Origin: Mactromeris polynyma
Taxonomy: Eukaryota > Mollusca > Bivalvia > Venerida > Mactridae
Assembly (NCBI GenBank): GCA_032209605.1
Contig: JASFXZ010000001.1
Location: 28,896,619 to 28,960,618 of the forward strand
Length of the DNA: 64,000 nt
Direction of reading: 5' to 3'
Shown: one piece after another, positions 23,868-34,711 of the stretch
Position numbering within the stretch: the stretch's first letter is position 1
Layout: the number at the start of each line of letters is the position of its first letter
Position numbers and translations under genes: made by a program
Notes under the pieces: generated by a model
Seen by the model: only the letters and a program-made list of their open reading frames with translations
Databases searched by the model: none
Told to the model about the DNA's origin: nothing

Positions 23868-24443
23868 TATATAGTTGGTCGAAAGAAAAAGACACAGCAT
23901 CAAGACACAGAACAGGGCAGGATATAACAGAGAGGAATCAGGAGAAGAAAACCGAGGACCTGTTGGGTAAAACCATGGTTGAATGTAGACAGAAGGCACC
24001 AGTTGGGGCACTATTCACAACTCCTCAACACAGAACTCAGGTGTGAGGATGTTAGCTCCTACGTCAACTATTTAAGGATGCCTCCAGATCTGTTTGATGA
24101 TATCCTGGAAAGAATAACACCAGCTATAGAGAAGCAAAGTACCAGATTTCGAGAACTCCTATCACCTGGATTGCGGCTGGCCCTCGTCTTCAGACATCTG
24201 GCCACTGGTGATAAATACCTTTCACTATCCTATGCCTTCAGATGTAGTCGCTCGTCCATATGCCATATTGTTCCAGAAGTTTGTAGGGCCATTGTCGACG
24301 CATATAAAGATAAAGTTGTCTCCTCTCCTATCACCTCTGAAGAATGGAAAGCCATAGCAGACCAATTCGAGAAGCAATGGAATGTGCCACACGCAATAGG
24401 GGCTCTAGATGGAAAGCATGTAAAAATTAGTCTGTACTGTTGA

Positions 24444-26672
24444 AGTCTGTTAAATGCATTAGTACTACGTTATACAATCTGTCGTGCTGGTGACAGTTGA
24501 GATGATATTTAATCAAAGATACCTTGCATTGGTCTGATTAACCGCTGAAGCGGTAAAACTGGAAACCATTGTACAAATTAAGAATAACATTTGCGGCTTT
24601 AAATTGTAGTGCAGTTCATTTGCCCGCTTAAAATGAGGTTGAATCACAATCAGGGACGTAGAATTCTAAAGGCCATGTAGGCCGCGGCCTTCACTTTGTT
24701 TTCGAAAATCGAAAAAATAAAATAGCCAAAACTGCAATAGGATATTAATTGTATGTTTTTGATGTTATTGTAACATATTTACCGGAACAAAATAAACGCC
24801 AAAACGCATCTATGACGATGTAGCTGCAAACATTTTTTCTGGGGAACCATGTGCTCGGCCCCCACCAATAGGCCTACACATCAATTTCAGCTAAGCTGAT
24901 GATATCGCTTGCTTCAATACGCAGTAAATGATATAAAACCTCACGCGTGCTTGTCGTTGCCAAACAGCTGGAACAACGTAGACGCCAATGATAGCTTTTA
25001 TTACCGGCAATCCAGATGACGGACGCAATTCTAGATGACAGACGGCACTAAAAACCTTCGCTCTGTGTCGCTTTCTTTTTTAATAATGATAATATTGTTT
25101 CTGTAGAAATAAAAGTCATAATTTTGCCGGCAATGAATGATGCTGAATTGAGTCAAAACGTGGATATTGAAGATGATTACAGAACTCAATTAGGAATCAG
25201 AAACGGCATACTAAAGCTTCATAATCACAGCTTAACGGATTCCGTTAAAACGAAAGTTGTCTGAAAACAATCAGCGATAATTGTTCAAAAGAACACCCGG
25301 AAATGTGTAGATAAATGGATAATTAGTTAATTACCCTTTTTATTTTGAGCAGGATGCTTCATAATGTTTATTGTTTATTGTCTTGTATAATTTTGTCGAG
25401 TGTTTTCGCAAATATAGTAATTTCTACAAGCTGTTAGTTTTGAATGTGTGGTATTTTTTAGCGATATAGCATTTCAATGCGACGTTATCATGTCCTCAGT
25501 TGTTAAACTCCCCCGTCGGTACATATTCCGACAATTCCAAGGCCGCGATGCCGTTGTGTTTCCAAGGTTTTCTTCATACTTAATTGTTAAACAGTCCTGT
25601 GTCACTCAGTGTGGCCCTCAAATCCTACGTTTTGTGTCACCGCTACACTTTTATTTCATTGCATATAAAAAGGATCAGTATAGCGAGCTATCTGTGCCCT
25701 TCTCTCTGCTAGCTATCCTCACACTTAATCGCTATATGGTCATTGATTTCCAACTCATATACGAGCGCTGCTATGGGATTTACACCCTCTTCTGTAAGTG
25801 ACGTCATTTCAAGAAAACGCAACATGTGATATCACTACTTGCAAGCAGGAAACAATATTTACTCCATATGGTCACTTCGTTTTCATATTGCCATATCGGG
25901 CAAATATTGCTTATAATTAGTACATGGTGACGTCACATGTGACGTTTTCTGGAAATGACGTCACCGAAAGAAGAGGTTGGAAATCGTACAGCGGCGTTTA
26001 GACATACATTTACTGTATTGGTAATTTTACATGGATGGATTGCCGATATTCCGTAAAAATATGCCAAATCCAACATCAAACTTTCATTCAAGTTCCATTA
26101 AAAATTGTCCATTTTCCTTATCATCTACTTAATATCTAGCGCTTACATTTAAAGCACTGTGATATGTTATGTAGATGCTACATTCTACTACATTCTTCAC
26201 ATATATTCTAATTGATAATAACTTCACAAAGACAACTGGAACTTCTTGCCATTAAACGTAATAGTGAAACGTGAAAGCAGCATTCTGTTTTAAGAGCATT
26301 ACATGAAGACTTATAAATGTCAGAACTAAATGAATGCTTAGCGGCTCTAGTGAGTTTTTTGAAAAAAAAAATTCTTAGAAATGATTTTTCCATTTTAGAC
26401 GGATAAAAATCCTGCACGAACTGGATAGGTGGCACTTTCAGTTGATGTGTCGAGGGGGATTATGCAAACAAACAACTTAAGAATGGTTTAAGTACAAAAA
26501 GGATGATTAGATAAATATTGGGAAATGTTTCAACCATATTCACTATAAATTTAGATGATTCAAAGGTTCGCCGTGAAAGCGCTATAACAGCTACTCAAAT
26601 ACTTTGTTTTCTTCCAAAGAATATCATGATGTTGATGAGCCCAACGATTATTTTCGCATCCTATCCGCATAA
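24444..26672. other. Single-copy stretch between Harbinger and LINE relics
   Basis: No gene recognised. CAGGGACGTAG near 24652 and a GGCCCCCACC near 24858 recall a decayed hAT element, but the ends do not pair. A 117-codon frame at 25448-25801 starts at GTG and shows no domain. Confidence 0.45.
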
Positions 26673-26946
26673 TCTTATAGAGGTATAGCTTTGGCAAATT
26701 GTATGTATAAGATATATTGAAATATACTTAATACTTGCCTGACTGTTTGGAGCGAAAAATATGACAATATTTGTGATAAACAGAACGGTTTAAGAAAGAA
26801 GCGTAGCACCATAGACCACATCTCATCGTTAACTAACCTTATAGACACCTGAAAAAAGTTAAAGAAATCTACTTTCAGTGCTTTTATTGATTTTAGTAAA
26901 AGCTTATGATTTTATTAATAGAGACAAGATGTGGAAACGATTGTTA
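26673..26946 (+). pseudogene. Degenerate LINE reverse transcriptase fragment
   Basis: Translating from 26676 gives YRGIALANCMYKIY, then LNTCLTVWSEKYDNICDKQN, GLRKKRSTIDHISSLTNLID and STFSAFIDFSK, followed after a one-base shift near 26900 by YDFINRDKMW. This order (YRGI, QNGFRKxRST, FIDFxKAYD) is the early part of the non-LTR reverse transcriptase palm, including the first catalytic Asp block. In-frame stops at 26718 and 26850 and the frameshift make it dead. It lies in the same orientation as the LINE 3' end at 29698-30571. The two may be halves of one element separated by the inverted-repeat structure between them. Confidence 0.82.
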
Positions 26947-28277
26947 GTCCAATCATTCTACTGAAAAAAAGGCAAATAAAGGGAAAAAATGCACAGAAAT
27001 GATTTTGGCATAAATGTATTGTTTAATATCTGCCGGGTATGGAAAAAAAGTATAGGAAAATCCTACGGTGCGAAAATGTACTAAAAGGTAAAAAAAGTAT
27101 GAATTTCTGGAATTTGACTATATCAAAATCAGATTTAGCTATAAAAATACCAGAATAACTGTTTTTAATAGACATTATGTTGCACCATAACATACCTTAA
27201 GTAATGACACATCACATGTTGTGAACAGTGATTTTTGGGGTAAAATGGTGAAAAAAACAACAAATTAAAGTGGGAATTTCTGGAGTTTGTCAATTACTCG
27301 ACAAAATTTAGCTATGAATTTACCTCAATAACTGTATTTAATAGATATTAAACTGCTCTACAACATACCTCAGGTTCAGAATATCATACAGTGAAAAAGG
27401 TGATTTTTTAGGTAAAATGGTGAAAAAAACAACAAATTAAAGTGGGAATTTCTGGAGTTTATCAATAACTCGACAAAATTTAGCTATAAATTTACCTCAA
27501 TAACTGTATTTAATAGATATTAAACTGCTCTACAACATACCTCAGGTTCAGAATATCATACAGTGAAAAAGGTGATTTTTTAGGTAAAATGGTAAAAACT
27601 ATAAATGAAAATGAGAATTTCTGGAATTTGCCAAATATATATTAGACCAGTGGAAAAATAGGAGGGAAAATATGCACAGACAAACTTTTTGATGGATTGG
27701 TGTCATATAAAGCACCACATCTAATATACTATCAGTATAAAACTATCACACTGTGCAAAATGTTATTTTTGGGGTAAAATGGTTGAAAATTTAAATAAAA
27801 ATTGGATTTTTTGGAATTTGCCCAAAACTATGTCAATTTGTGCAATAATACTACCAAAATCACTGTAGTTAATAGATATTATATTACAGTACAAAATACC
27901 TAGGGTATAGAAACATAGTACCGTGTGAAATGTGATTTTTGGAGTAAAACTTTAAAAAATATCAAAAAATGGGAATTTTTGGAATTTGTCTATTACTATG
28001 TCAAATTTTGCAACAAATTACCAGAATTACTGTATTTAATATAAATTATAATGCGGAACAAAATACTTAAGTACAGAAACATTGTATCGTGTGAAATGTG
28101 ATTTTTGGGGTAAAACTAAAAAAAAAAGGAAATTTTGGAATCGTATAATTTCCCGTTCATTTTCACTGTAAAAGTTTCAGAACAGTAATTTTCAACAAAT
28201 GTTATATTGCAAAATCAATAATATAAATTATAGAAACAGTTTAGGATGGGGAATGTAATATATATTTGTAACATAAA

Positions 28278-28383
28278 TCCACATAAATTGAGGTCTTGGC
28301 AACCTTTTCAACACACGTAGATGTAGCATACAATTAATGTACGTTTGTTTAAAAGGTTGCAATAACATCAATTTATGTGGACC
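28278..28383. repeat. Hairpin in the loop of the foldback structure
   Basis: TCCACATAAATTGA plus TTGGCAACCTTTT at the left is mirrored by AAAAGGTTGC plus TCAATTTATGTGGA at the right, with about 40 bases between. Imperfect stem of about 30 bp. Confidence 0.8.
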
Positions 28384-29189
28384 CCAAACAAACTACCACC
28401 TACGTCTGATGCATCTATGTACCATAGTTTGTGAGTATCTCTAAAATACAGGACTGGGAATGACATGATGAGTTGGACCCGCTAGACTGGGGTTGGGAAC
28501 TAGTAGGTAACGAACTATATCCAGTGTCAACTGGAAGAGCGCCAGCTCGTGCTCACATAATGATAGTTGTACGGTGCACTTGTCAAACTGGCTGCCGTAC
28601 AGTAGCATGCAGCTACAAGAATGTTTGATTTGAATGTAGTTCAGCCTGATTCACATGCAAAGGAGTCAGCTGTGAGATTGCCATCAGCCCAGATTTGGCA
28701 TTTGACTAAAACTTTGTGCATAGCTTATGCTGCATTAAGACACCGACATTGCTTCTATAATCAACTAAATAAACAGTTTCATGTATGTGAACTTTTTGAA
28801 CCAATATTACATATTTTACAAACTTAAAATGTTTAAGTCACTTTTATGAAAATATAGTATATGAACAAATTCACTTTTAGTATAAAACATTAAATATCAA
28901 AATGTTACATATTTAAGGCTTGTTAAATTGTTGTGTGATCAAATTCATATGGCTTCCGGAAATCAGCATTTTCGTTTATGTTTTCAGAACTTTTACCTCA
29001 AAACCACATTTCTTGTTTGATTTGATAGCATAATGTTATTATGATAATGTTATTATATATTATTATGTTATATTGAGAGATTACACGTAGCTTATGGCAT
29101 TTCTGTGACTTTCATTGTTTTGTTTTTTTAATCCAGGAATATGCAAAATATACCAGAAATTGCAACTTTAGTTATTTCTTTTTTGATAT
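28384..29189. other. Loop region of the foldback structure, no recognised gene
   Basis: This less AT-rich stretch (about 28390-28640) runs into a 68-codon open frame at 28621-28827 that starts with ATG and resembles nothing I recognise. It could be the remnant of a captured or internal sequence. A stray unit-like segment (ACCTCAAAACCACATTTCTT) lies near 28995. Confidence 0.4.
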
Positions 29190-29697
29190 ATTTTTCAAAT
29201 AAATATTACATTCCGCATTATAAACTGTTCCTATGATTTAAAGTATGGATTTTGCAATATAACTTGAGTCAAAAATAAATATTCTGAAAACTTTTTAGTT
29301 AAAGTGAACGGGATATTAACAGATTCCAAAAGTTCCCATTTTTTGAAGTTTTGTCCCAAAAATCACATTTCACACGATACAATGTTTCTATACATTAGGT
29401 AGTTTGAACTGTATTATAATATCTATTAAATACAGTATTTCTGGTAGTTTTATTGCAAAATTTGAGTTAGTTCAAAAAAATCCCATTTTTTGTTATTTTT
29501 TTAAGTTTTTCCCCAAAAATTACATTTCACTTGTTAAAATGTATCTATACTTTAGGTATTATGTACTATTATACAATATCTATTAAATATAGTATTTTGG
29601 TAGTTTTATTGCAAAATTTGACAAAGTTATTGGCAAATTCCAAAAATTCCCATGTTTTTGGTTATTTTTTAAAGGTTTTACCCCAAAAATCACATTT

Positions 29698-30571
29698 GTT
29701 GATAGTCTAGTGCAAAAACACATGGCGTCATTTATTAATGACTGGTCAGTGAAACTTAATCGTAATGAAAGTGTATCGGGGCGCGGCCACAATAAACTTC
29801 GTACTTATTGTTTGTTTAAAAATGAATTTGTCAAAGAAAAGTATTGTCAAATTATTTTACCTTTGCGTCACCGTTCTGCATTTTGTAAATTTCGCTGTGG
29901 TGTAGCACCGATCAAAGTTGAGACTGGGAGGTATACAAGTATAAAACTTGAAGATCGTAAATGTGACGCTTGTAATATTTTGGAAGACGAACCTCGTGTA
30001 ATATTAGACTGTTGTATGTACAACGACTTAAGATTACACCTATTTGAGCAAGCAGCCATTTTAGATCCAACTTTTCATAATAAGTCTAATGTAGACAAAC
30101 TAGTAATGCTTTTCACACATCCATCGTTGATTCGTATATGTGCCAAAACCTGCTTTAATATTTTACAAAGACGTAGCTTTTATATGTGTAAATAATGTCT
30201 AACATTTTCTTACTGTTATTGTTGCACATTTTACATATTCTGAGAATCAGCTGCTAATTAGTTCACTCTCGATCTGATCGAGGCTGATAAATGGTTTTCT
30301 AATACTATTTTTTAGATGCGCAGTTGCGCCCTTTTTTTTACTTCAGTATCGTATTGTGTTCTGTTTTATTACAAATTTAATATACAATTAGCGACTGATC
30401 TTCAGTTTTACCTTGTACATATTGTTGAATCAAATGTGATATTTATTGTTGATAATAGTCTCTTATAATTCTATACAGAATGGCTATGTACTTTTTTGTA
30501 GTTATTATATTGTTTTTGTATTATGTTGTACTGTAACAAGATGAGACGGAAATAAAGAATATATATATAAT
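29698..30571 (+). mobile_element. 5'-truncated LINE 3' end (jockey/CR1-like)
   Basis: Contains the C-terminal part of a LINE polyprotein (29698-30195), a 3' UTR of about 375 bp and an end at AATAAAGAATATATATATAA (AATAAA at 30551-30556). The 5' side abuts the right arm of the foldback structure. A short AT microsatellite tail instead of a long poly(A) is common in CR1-like and related clades. Confidence 0.75.
29710..30195 (+). CDS. C-terminal domain of a LINE ORF2 protein (partial)
   Basis: Open frame of 161 codons starting artificially at a GTG; the true protein would continue upstream. It has KLRTYCLFKNEFVKEKYCQI, LPLRHRSAFCKFRCGVAPIK and ETGRY, the pattern found after the reverse transcriptase domain in invertebrate jockey/CR1-like elements. 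A zinc-knuckle-like segment follows: C85 and C88 (RKCDAC), then C101/C102 (ILDCC). The usual His of the knuckle (family pattern near EDEMHVLL) is Arg96 here, so metal binding is probably lost. No stop before the natural end at 30195. Not a host gene. Confidence 0.8.
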   Translation: MQKHMASFINDWSVKLNRNESVSGRGHNKLRTYCLFKNEFVKEKYCQIILPLRHRSAFCKFRCGVAPIKVETGRYTSIKLEDRKCDACNILEDEPRVILDCCMYNDLRLHLFEQAAILDPTFHNKSNVDKLVMLFTHPSLIRICAKTCFNILQRRSFYMCK

Positions 30572-32689
30572 CTAGCCACAATTTTCTCTATATGGTATGG
30601 CCTCAGATGAGCAATCGGCCACGTTTGTCACACGTCCACCTGGATTATTTTCAGAAACTTTAATATGCATTTGATACGACTGACAATATTAACCGTTCGT
30701 AATAACGACGGCAGCGACAACAACAATAGAAGGAGACGAATTTTATGACACTCGTTTTTTACTTGAATGGCATACGTGTTGTATTTCTAGATTATACAAG
30801 CAATATTATGAGAATATGAGGAATAGGATCCTCTCATGTGGGTGTATATTATAACTATATTGCTTTCATAAACTTCCAAAAGGATAAGACTTATAAAACA
30901 TATGCACGAGTCGGAATTTTGAAATTAAAGCTCCGCATTGTGATTATGAACATCAAACGATAGTCAAGACTAAAACATCAATAATGTAAAGTATAAATCA
31001 AATAAATGCGTCCGTCCTTTACTGTCTTTAAAAGGTTGTCCTTGTGAATAATGCGTCATTATTATAACCATCAATATATTTTGAATAAAGAATGACAAGT
31101 ACGCCACAATATTCCTGAAAAACATTTGAACTAAGAACTTTTATAACTGAACTATATTTCTGAACAAGATTGGAAATTTTAGTGATAGGGCGCCTGCTCG
31201 AGCGACCTGCAACAGCACAAGCTACCTTTCATAATCAAATATTTTCCCGTAAAAATGAGATGTTATTCAAACTTAAATTATTTAAAAGCGCCTCTAAATA
31301 TTGATTTACGGGACATTCCTGCTTCAATCATTCCTATTGCTCGATCCTTATTATTCGTTGTCATACGCGCCATGTTTATCTGTTCGAATGTTTTTCCGAT
31401 GTGACTATCTGTACAGAACAAGAGGAACATTGTGAATTGCGGTCGAATTCCGAGTTGCACGTGTCGATTAATAGAAAACGCGCGAACCCAGTAAAACTCG
31501 TGAACCGGATGTCGTACTACTGAAAACCACAGACCGAAACGAACCTAGGGGTTTGGTACAGTGTGAAAAATATCATAGTTATCAGACAACTGCTTCTATA
31601 GATATTGCGATTTAAAAATGGTCAATTTAGAAGTTTTGTTCAGTGTGTATATTTTATTCAATTCTATACCCTGTTAAGTTGTTTCATTCCCATTTAATAA
31701 TTTCATTTATGAAAATTCACATTTGTTCCATAATGAAAAGTATATTTTTTAATAAAAATAAACGATTAACCGGTTAGTGATTTTACTAGCCGATAACCGC
31801 ATGTTCGAACGGTTAACCAGATAATCGTAAGCTATGCACAATAGCGACATATTTGTTTGAATACAAATAATTAATATTTCTTTTTGTTTTTATTATTTAT
31901 GTTCAGTATTAGCAGAAATATAACAAGCACTAACGTTGGAATATAGGTCTAGTTTACCGGTGTCATGGTAAAAATATACACGGCAAAATTCGAAACACGT
32001 AATGAATGTCATGTACGGTTAACCGATTAACCATTAACAAGATTATATGCTCAGTGTTAGATTATAATATTACCTTTTTCTGAATTGTGTGTTTTACTTG
32101 ATACTTGGAATAATAGTTTTATGGATTCTATGGGTCATATTTTGCATGTATATGTTTATTTCTGTGTATTTGTTTAGATATGCTATGGTCTCCAGTTATT
32201 GGTGGTTATAAAAGTATATATATGGTTTGTAAAATAACCTCATATTGACATCCATACTATGAAGTATGGATTTCATCAGCTCATAAGTCATTTCCCACGC
32301 ATAAATGTGTGTGTCCGGTAGGAATATCGAGAACAAAATAACGTAAAAGCTGAATAACGTAAATTCCTAAATCACGGTTAAGCAATCCTTATTATTTTTT
32401 TAGACCAATTTCAAATTGGTGATAAATATACTTCTTGTTCTGCCTTCCTAAATTAATATTCTAACCACCTACACGCACACACCTACACACACACATATAA
32501 CGCTCAGCAAGTGTTATTGGAATGCAAAGGCATTTTAAGAGCATATATGTTATTAAAACATACTGTATTTATTTCCACTTCTAGTTCCCAAAAGTAATCA
32601 AATTATCGGCATTGTTATTCATATACATGTATACAAATGTACATATTATACATTGCTAATCGACTCCTCTGTTAAAGAATATTAAACCT
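30572..32689. other. Single-copy stretch
   Basis: Contains the possible Tc1 relic (31281-31371) and, at 31760-32050, inverted copies of CGATTAACCGGTTAG that may be ends of a decayed MITE. Nothing else seen. Confidence 0.45.
31281..31371 (-). pseudogene. Possible Tc1-like transposase N-terminal fragment
   Basis: About 30 residues (NNKDRAIGMIEAGMSRKSIF and neighbours) resemble the first helix-turn-helix of Tc1-like transposases, which read xxRxxALGMLxAGMSQxxVAR. The frame stops at 31278 and nothing else of a transposase follows, so this is at most a relic. The match is short and could be chance. Confidence 0.35.
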
Positions 32690-33634
32690 CAGTCACATTT
32701 CCAAAGGTCGCCGGAGGATTTTTGAAGATCGGAGGATTTCACCGATGTCTTGGCAGCGTTGAGAATCGGCAAGAGACCTACTACCGGTGCCCCGTCGACG
32801 ACCGCACAATATTCGATCGAAATGTGTGAAAATGTTTCGACCGGGTGCTGGACGGGCATCGGCCGGGTACGGGTAGATGTCATAGGATTTCACTCCTAGC
32901 ATTGGCCGGCATGCGTACGGACACCGTACGATATGAAAAGATCGTACGGAGCCCGAACCGGCTCCATCCGGGTTTCTGTCTGTCCCCGTCAGGTATCCGG
33001 TAGATTTCCGGGCGTAGCACGCCTCGACGATCGTCTATTCTATTGAAGTATGTTTATAGAAGAACAAAGAGGATGACGAGTATACTGTGATGGTGCATCA
33101 TCCACCGCAAAGCCTGAGAGTTGTTGATCCTTGGAAACGCGCGAGATGCTTACAGCCAAATCCGGGCGCCTTATTTACCTTGAAAGGACGCTGGTCGGTG
33201 CCCTTTCGATACATGTCCGATGTCGAAAACGCCGGTCGGGCCCCGTCCGGTCACCTGACGAATATCGACCGAGGCCCATATGATGCCCGGTGGGTTGCCT
33301 ACCGATGATCGGACGGTATACGTAGGATCATGGTCTCGGGAAGATACCACAAAAAATACCGGTGACCTTCCGATGTCAAAGGTGCCCCCATTCTCCCACG
33401 TCGGTTATCGGCTGATGTCCTTAGGATTATTAACAGATGGGTCTCCGGTGTCCAACTCATCGGAAGAAAATAACTCCGCGCAATGTTCTTCCGATGTGGC
33501 CACCGATGCCCAAATTTCGATAGGTGACCGTAGGATGTTGAAAGGTCATCGGCGTGACCCCACCGATTTAAAAAAAGTCAATCAGTAACCTAATCGCACA
33601 AGCATCTATCCCCTAATCGGTGGAAATGTGACTG
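32690..33634. mobile_element. GC-rich non-autonomous DNA element with 13-bp terminal inverted repeats
   Basis: CAGTCACATTTCC at 32690-32702 is mirrored by GGAAATGTGACTG at 33622-33634. The inside is markedly GC-rich against AT-rich flanks and contains a hairpin (CCGTACGATATGAAAAGATCGTACGG split around 32925-32950). It also has many degenerate copies of TCCGATGTC and CCGGTCGGG. Open frames of 73 and 102 codons (33087-33308, 33280-33588) overlap and match no domain I know. No target duplication is obvious, so the superfamily is not assigned. Confidence 0.65.
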
Positions 33635-34711
33635 TGGTATAACCTGAGTAAAAGTCAAATAAAAAAAGTATCGACCCAAATCGTGTCCGCTACATGAAAA
33701 TAGTGAATAATTTTGAAATACCCGTGATATTTTTGCCTTCCTAATGTCAGTACGCGGAACTTATGATTTTGTCTTGTGTATTTTCTGACTTAAAGTTGTA
33801 TCTGGCTTATCTGAACCTAAACCTCTTAATGGTCTTCATCCAACATTGTTGTTACATGGTCTAAAACAGCATTAATAAGAACCATTGTCTTGTTTAACCG
33901 TTTAAATCAATATTGTTTTATCCTATTACTAACAGACAAAACTAGTAAAAAACACACACTTATAATAAGTTTTTTAATTTTATGATAATACAAACGTCTT
34001 TTTTGACAAATACAAGGACATAGATTATTAATTCATTCTGTGATAATGCATATTTATTGAAGTTTTAACTAGATAATGTATATTTTTCATGTTTGTAAAG
34101 GTAAACAAACGAACAAGAAATTAGCATAATATTATCTTTAATAATTATTTCCTTTTAGGGAAGTGTTGCATGTCTCTTAGTGATTTTGGAATTGTTTGTA
34201 CTTTATATGTGGCATTGTCTCCTCGCTTTCCTCGTTCAATGTTGAATAACATATCCTCACGTGATATCTTCTCGGCATACTTAATATGTTCTTGGCAGTA
34301 ATAAGGAAACATTTATCTATGTTTTGCTGTTTTATAACACAACTTAATCCTCCCTTTGTAAAGCCGTTTTTGTTTTGTTTTCTCCTTATTAATAGATCAT
34401 TTTACATTATATTTATCTTTATTTTAATTTTCCAGTCACCAGTATTTACGATTATGTCTACTTAATAACTAAAGTTTCCAGTTGCCTTTACATAAAATTA
34501 TAGTTACGATTTGTGGTTATAAAGTAAAACTTAAATTACTGGGAACGTGGAACACAACTCCAACTCTGAATACAGGATATATCAACTAAAGGGGAGATGG
34601 TGGTACCTGATCTCAAATGTCACTCACCGTTACAAGGCGATATTTTCACCCAGATCTTCGTCCATTCGATTTTGTAGTTGTTTACTTTAATGTGTATATT
34701 TCCATGCCTCA
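33635..34711. other. Single-copy AT-rich stretch, nothing recognised
   Basis: No open frame of note, no terminal repeats and no RNA-like structure between the GC-rich element and the minisatellite. Confidence 0.6.

Larger units (their letters stand above)
21255..24443 (+). pseudogene. PIF/Harbinger transposase gene, split by a pogo element and truncated
   Basis: The N-terminal 17 codons (MNPQDEEDAELVFLIYA) run from ATG 21255 to 21305. The frame resumes at 23870 after the inserted element and continues in the same phase, with one in-frame TAA at 23925-23927. It then reads WVKPWLNVDRRHQLGHYSQL, FLRM-like NYLRMPPDLFDD, RLALVFRHLATGDKYLSLSY, IVPEVCRAI, EKQWNVPHAIGALDGKHVKI. These are hallmarks of the HARBI1/PIF nuclease: the WVxPWL start, the helix-turn-helix-like region and the first catalytic Asp in ALDGKH. 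The frame ends at 24443 and the part carrying the last two acidic residues is missing. The split, stop and truncation make it inactive. Confidence 0.87.
27050..29697. mobile_element. Foldback-like inverted repeat with tandemly repeated arms
   Basis: The left arm (27050-28270) is a run of units of 150-190 bp, with anchors (GGTAAAATGG and variants) at 27087, 27239, 27411, 27583, 27773, 27943 and 28109. Units 27239 and 27411 are nearly identical and exactly 172 bp apart. The right arm (29190-29697) is the reverse complement of the same units (CCCCAAAAATCACATTT near 29346, 29508 and 29680). The inner ends align well: AATATTACATTCC...AATGAACGGG-type sequence on both sides. The unpaired middle is about 920 bp and contains its own hairpin. 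Foldback (FB/Galileo-like) elements have this architecture; no transposase or target duplication was found. Confidence 0.75.

Noticed and set aside
24652..24870. Possible hAT element (CAGGGACGTAG and GGCCCCCACC)
   Set aside because: The ends are not inverted copies and there is no target duplication.
31760..32050. Inverted CGATTAACCGGTTAG / CGGTTAACCGATTAACC motifs
   Set aside because: Short, AT-biased and imperfect; could be a decayed MITE but boundaries cannot be set.
33087..33588. Frames of 73 and 102 codons in the GC-rich element
   Set aside because: Overlapping, the first begins at GTG, and no similarity to any known family; GC-rich DNA lowers stop frequency.
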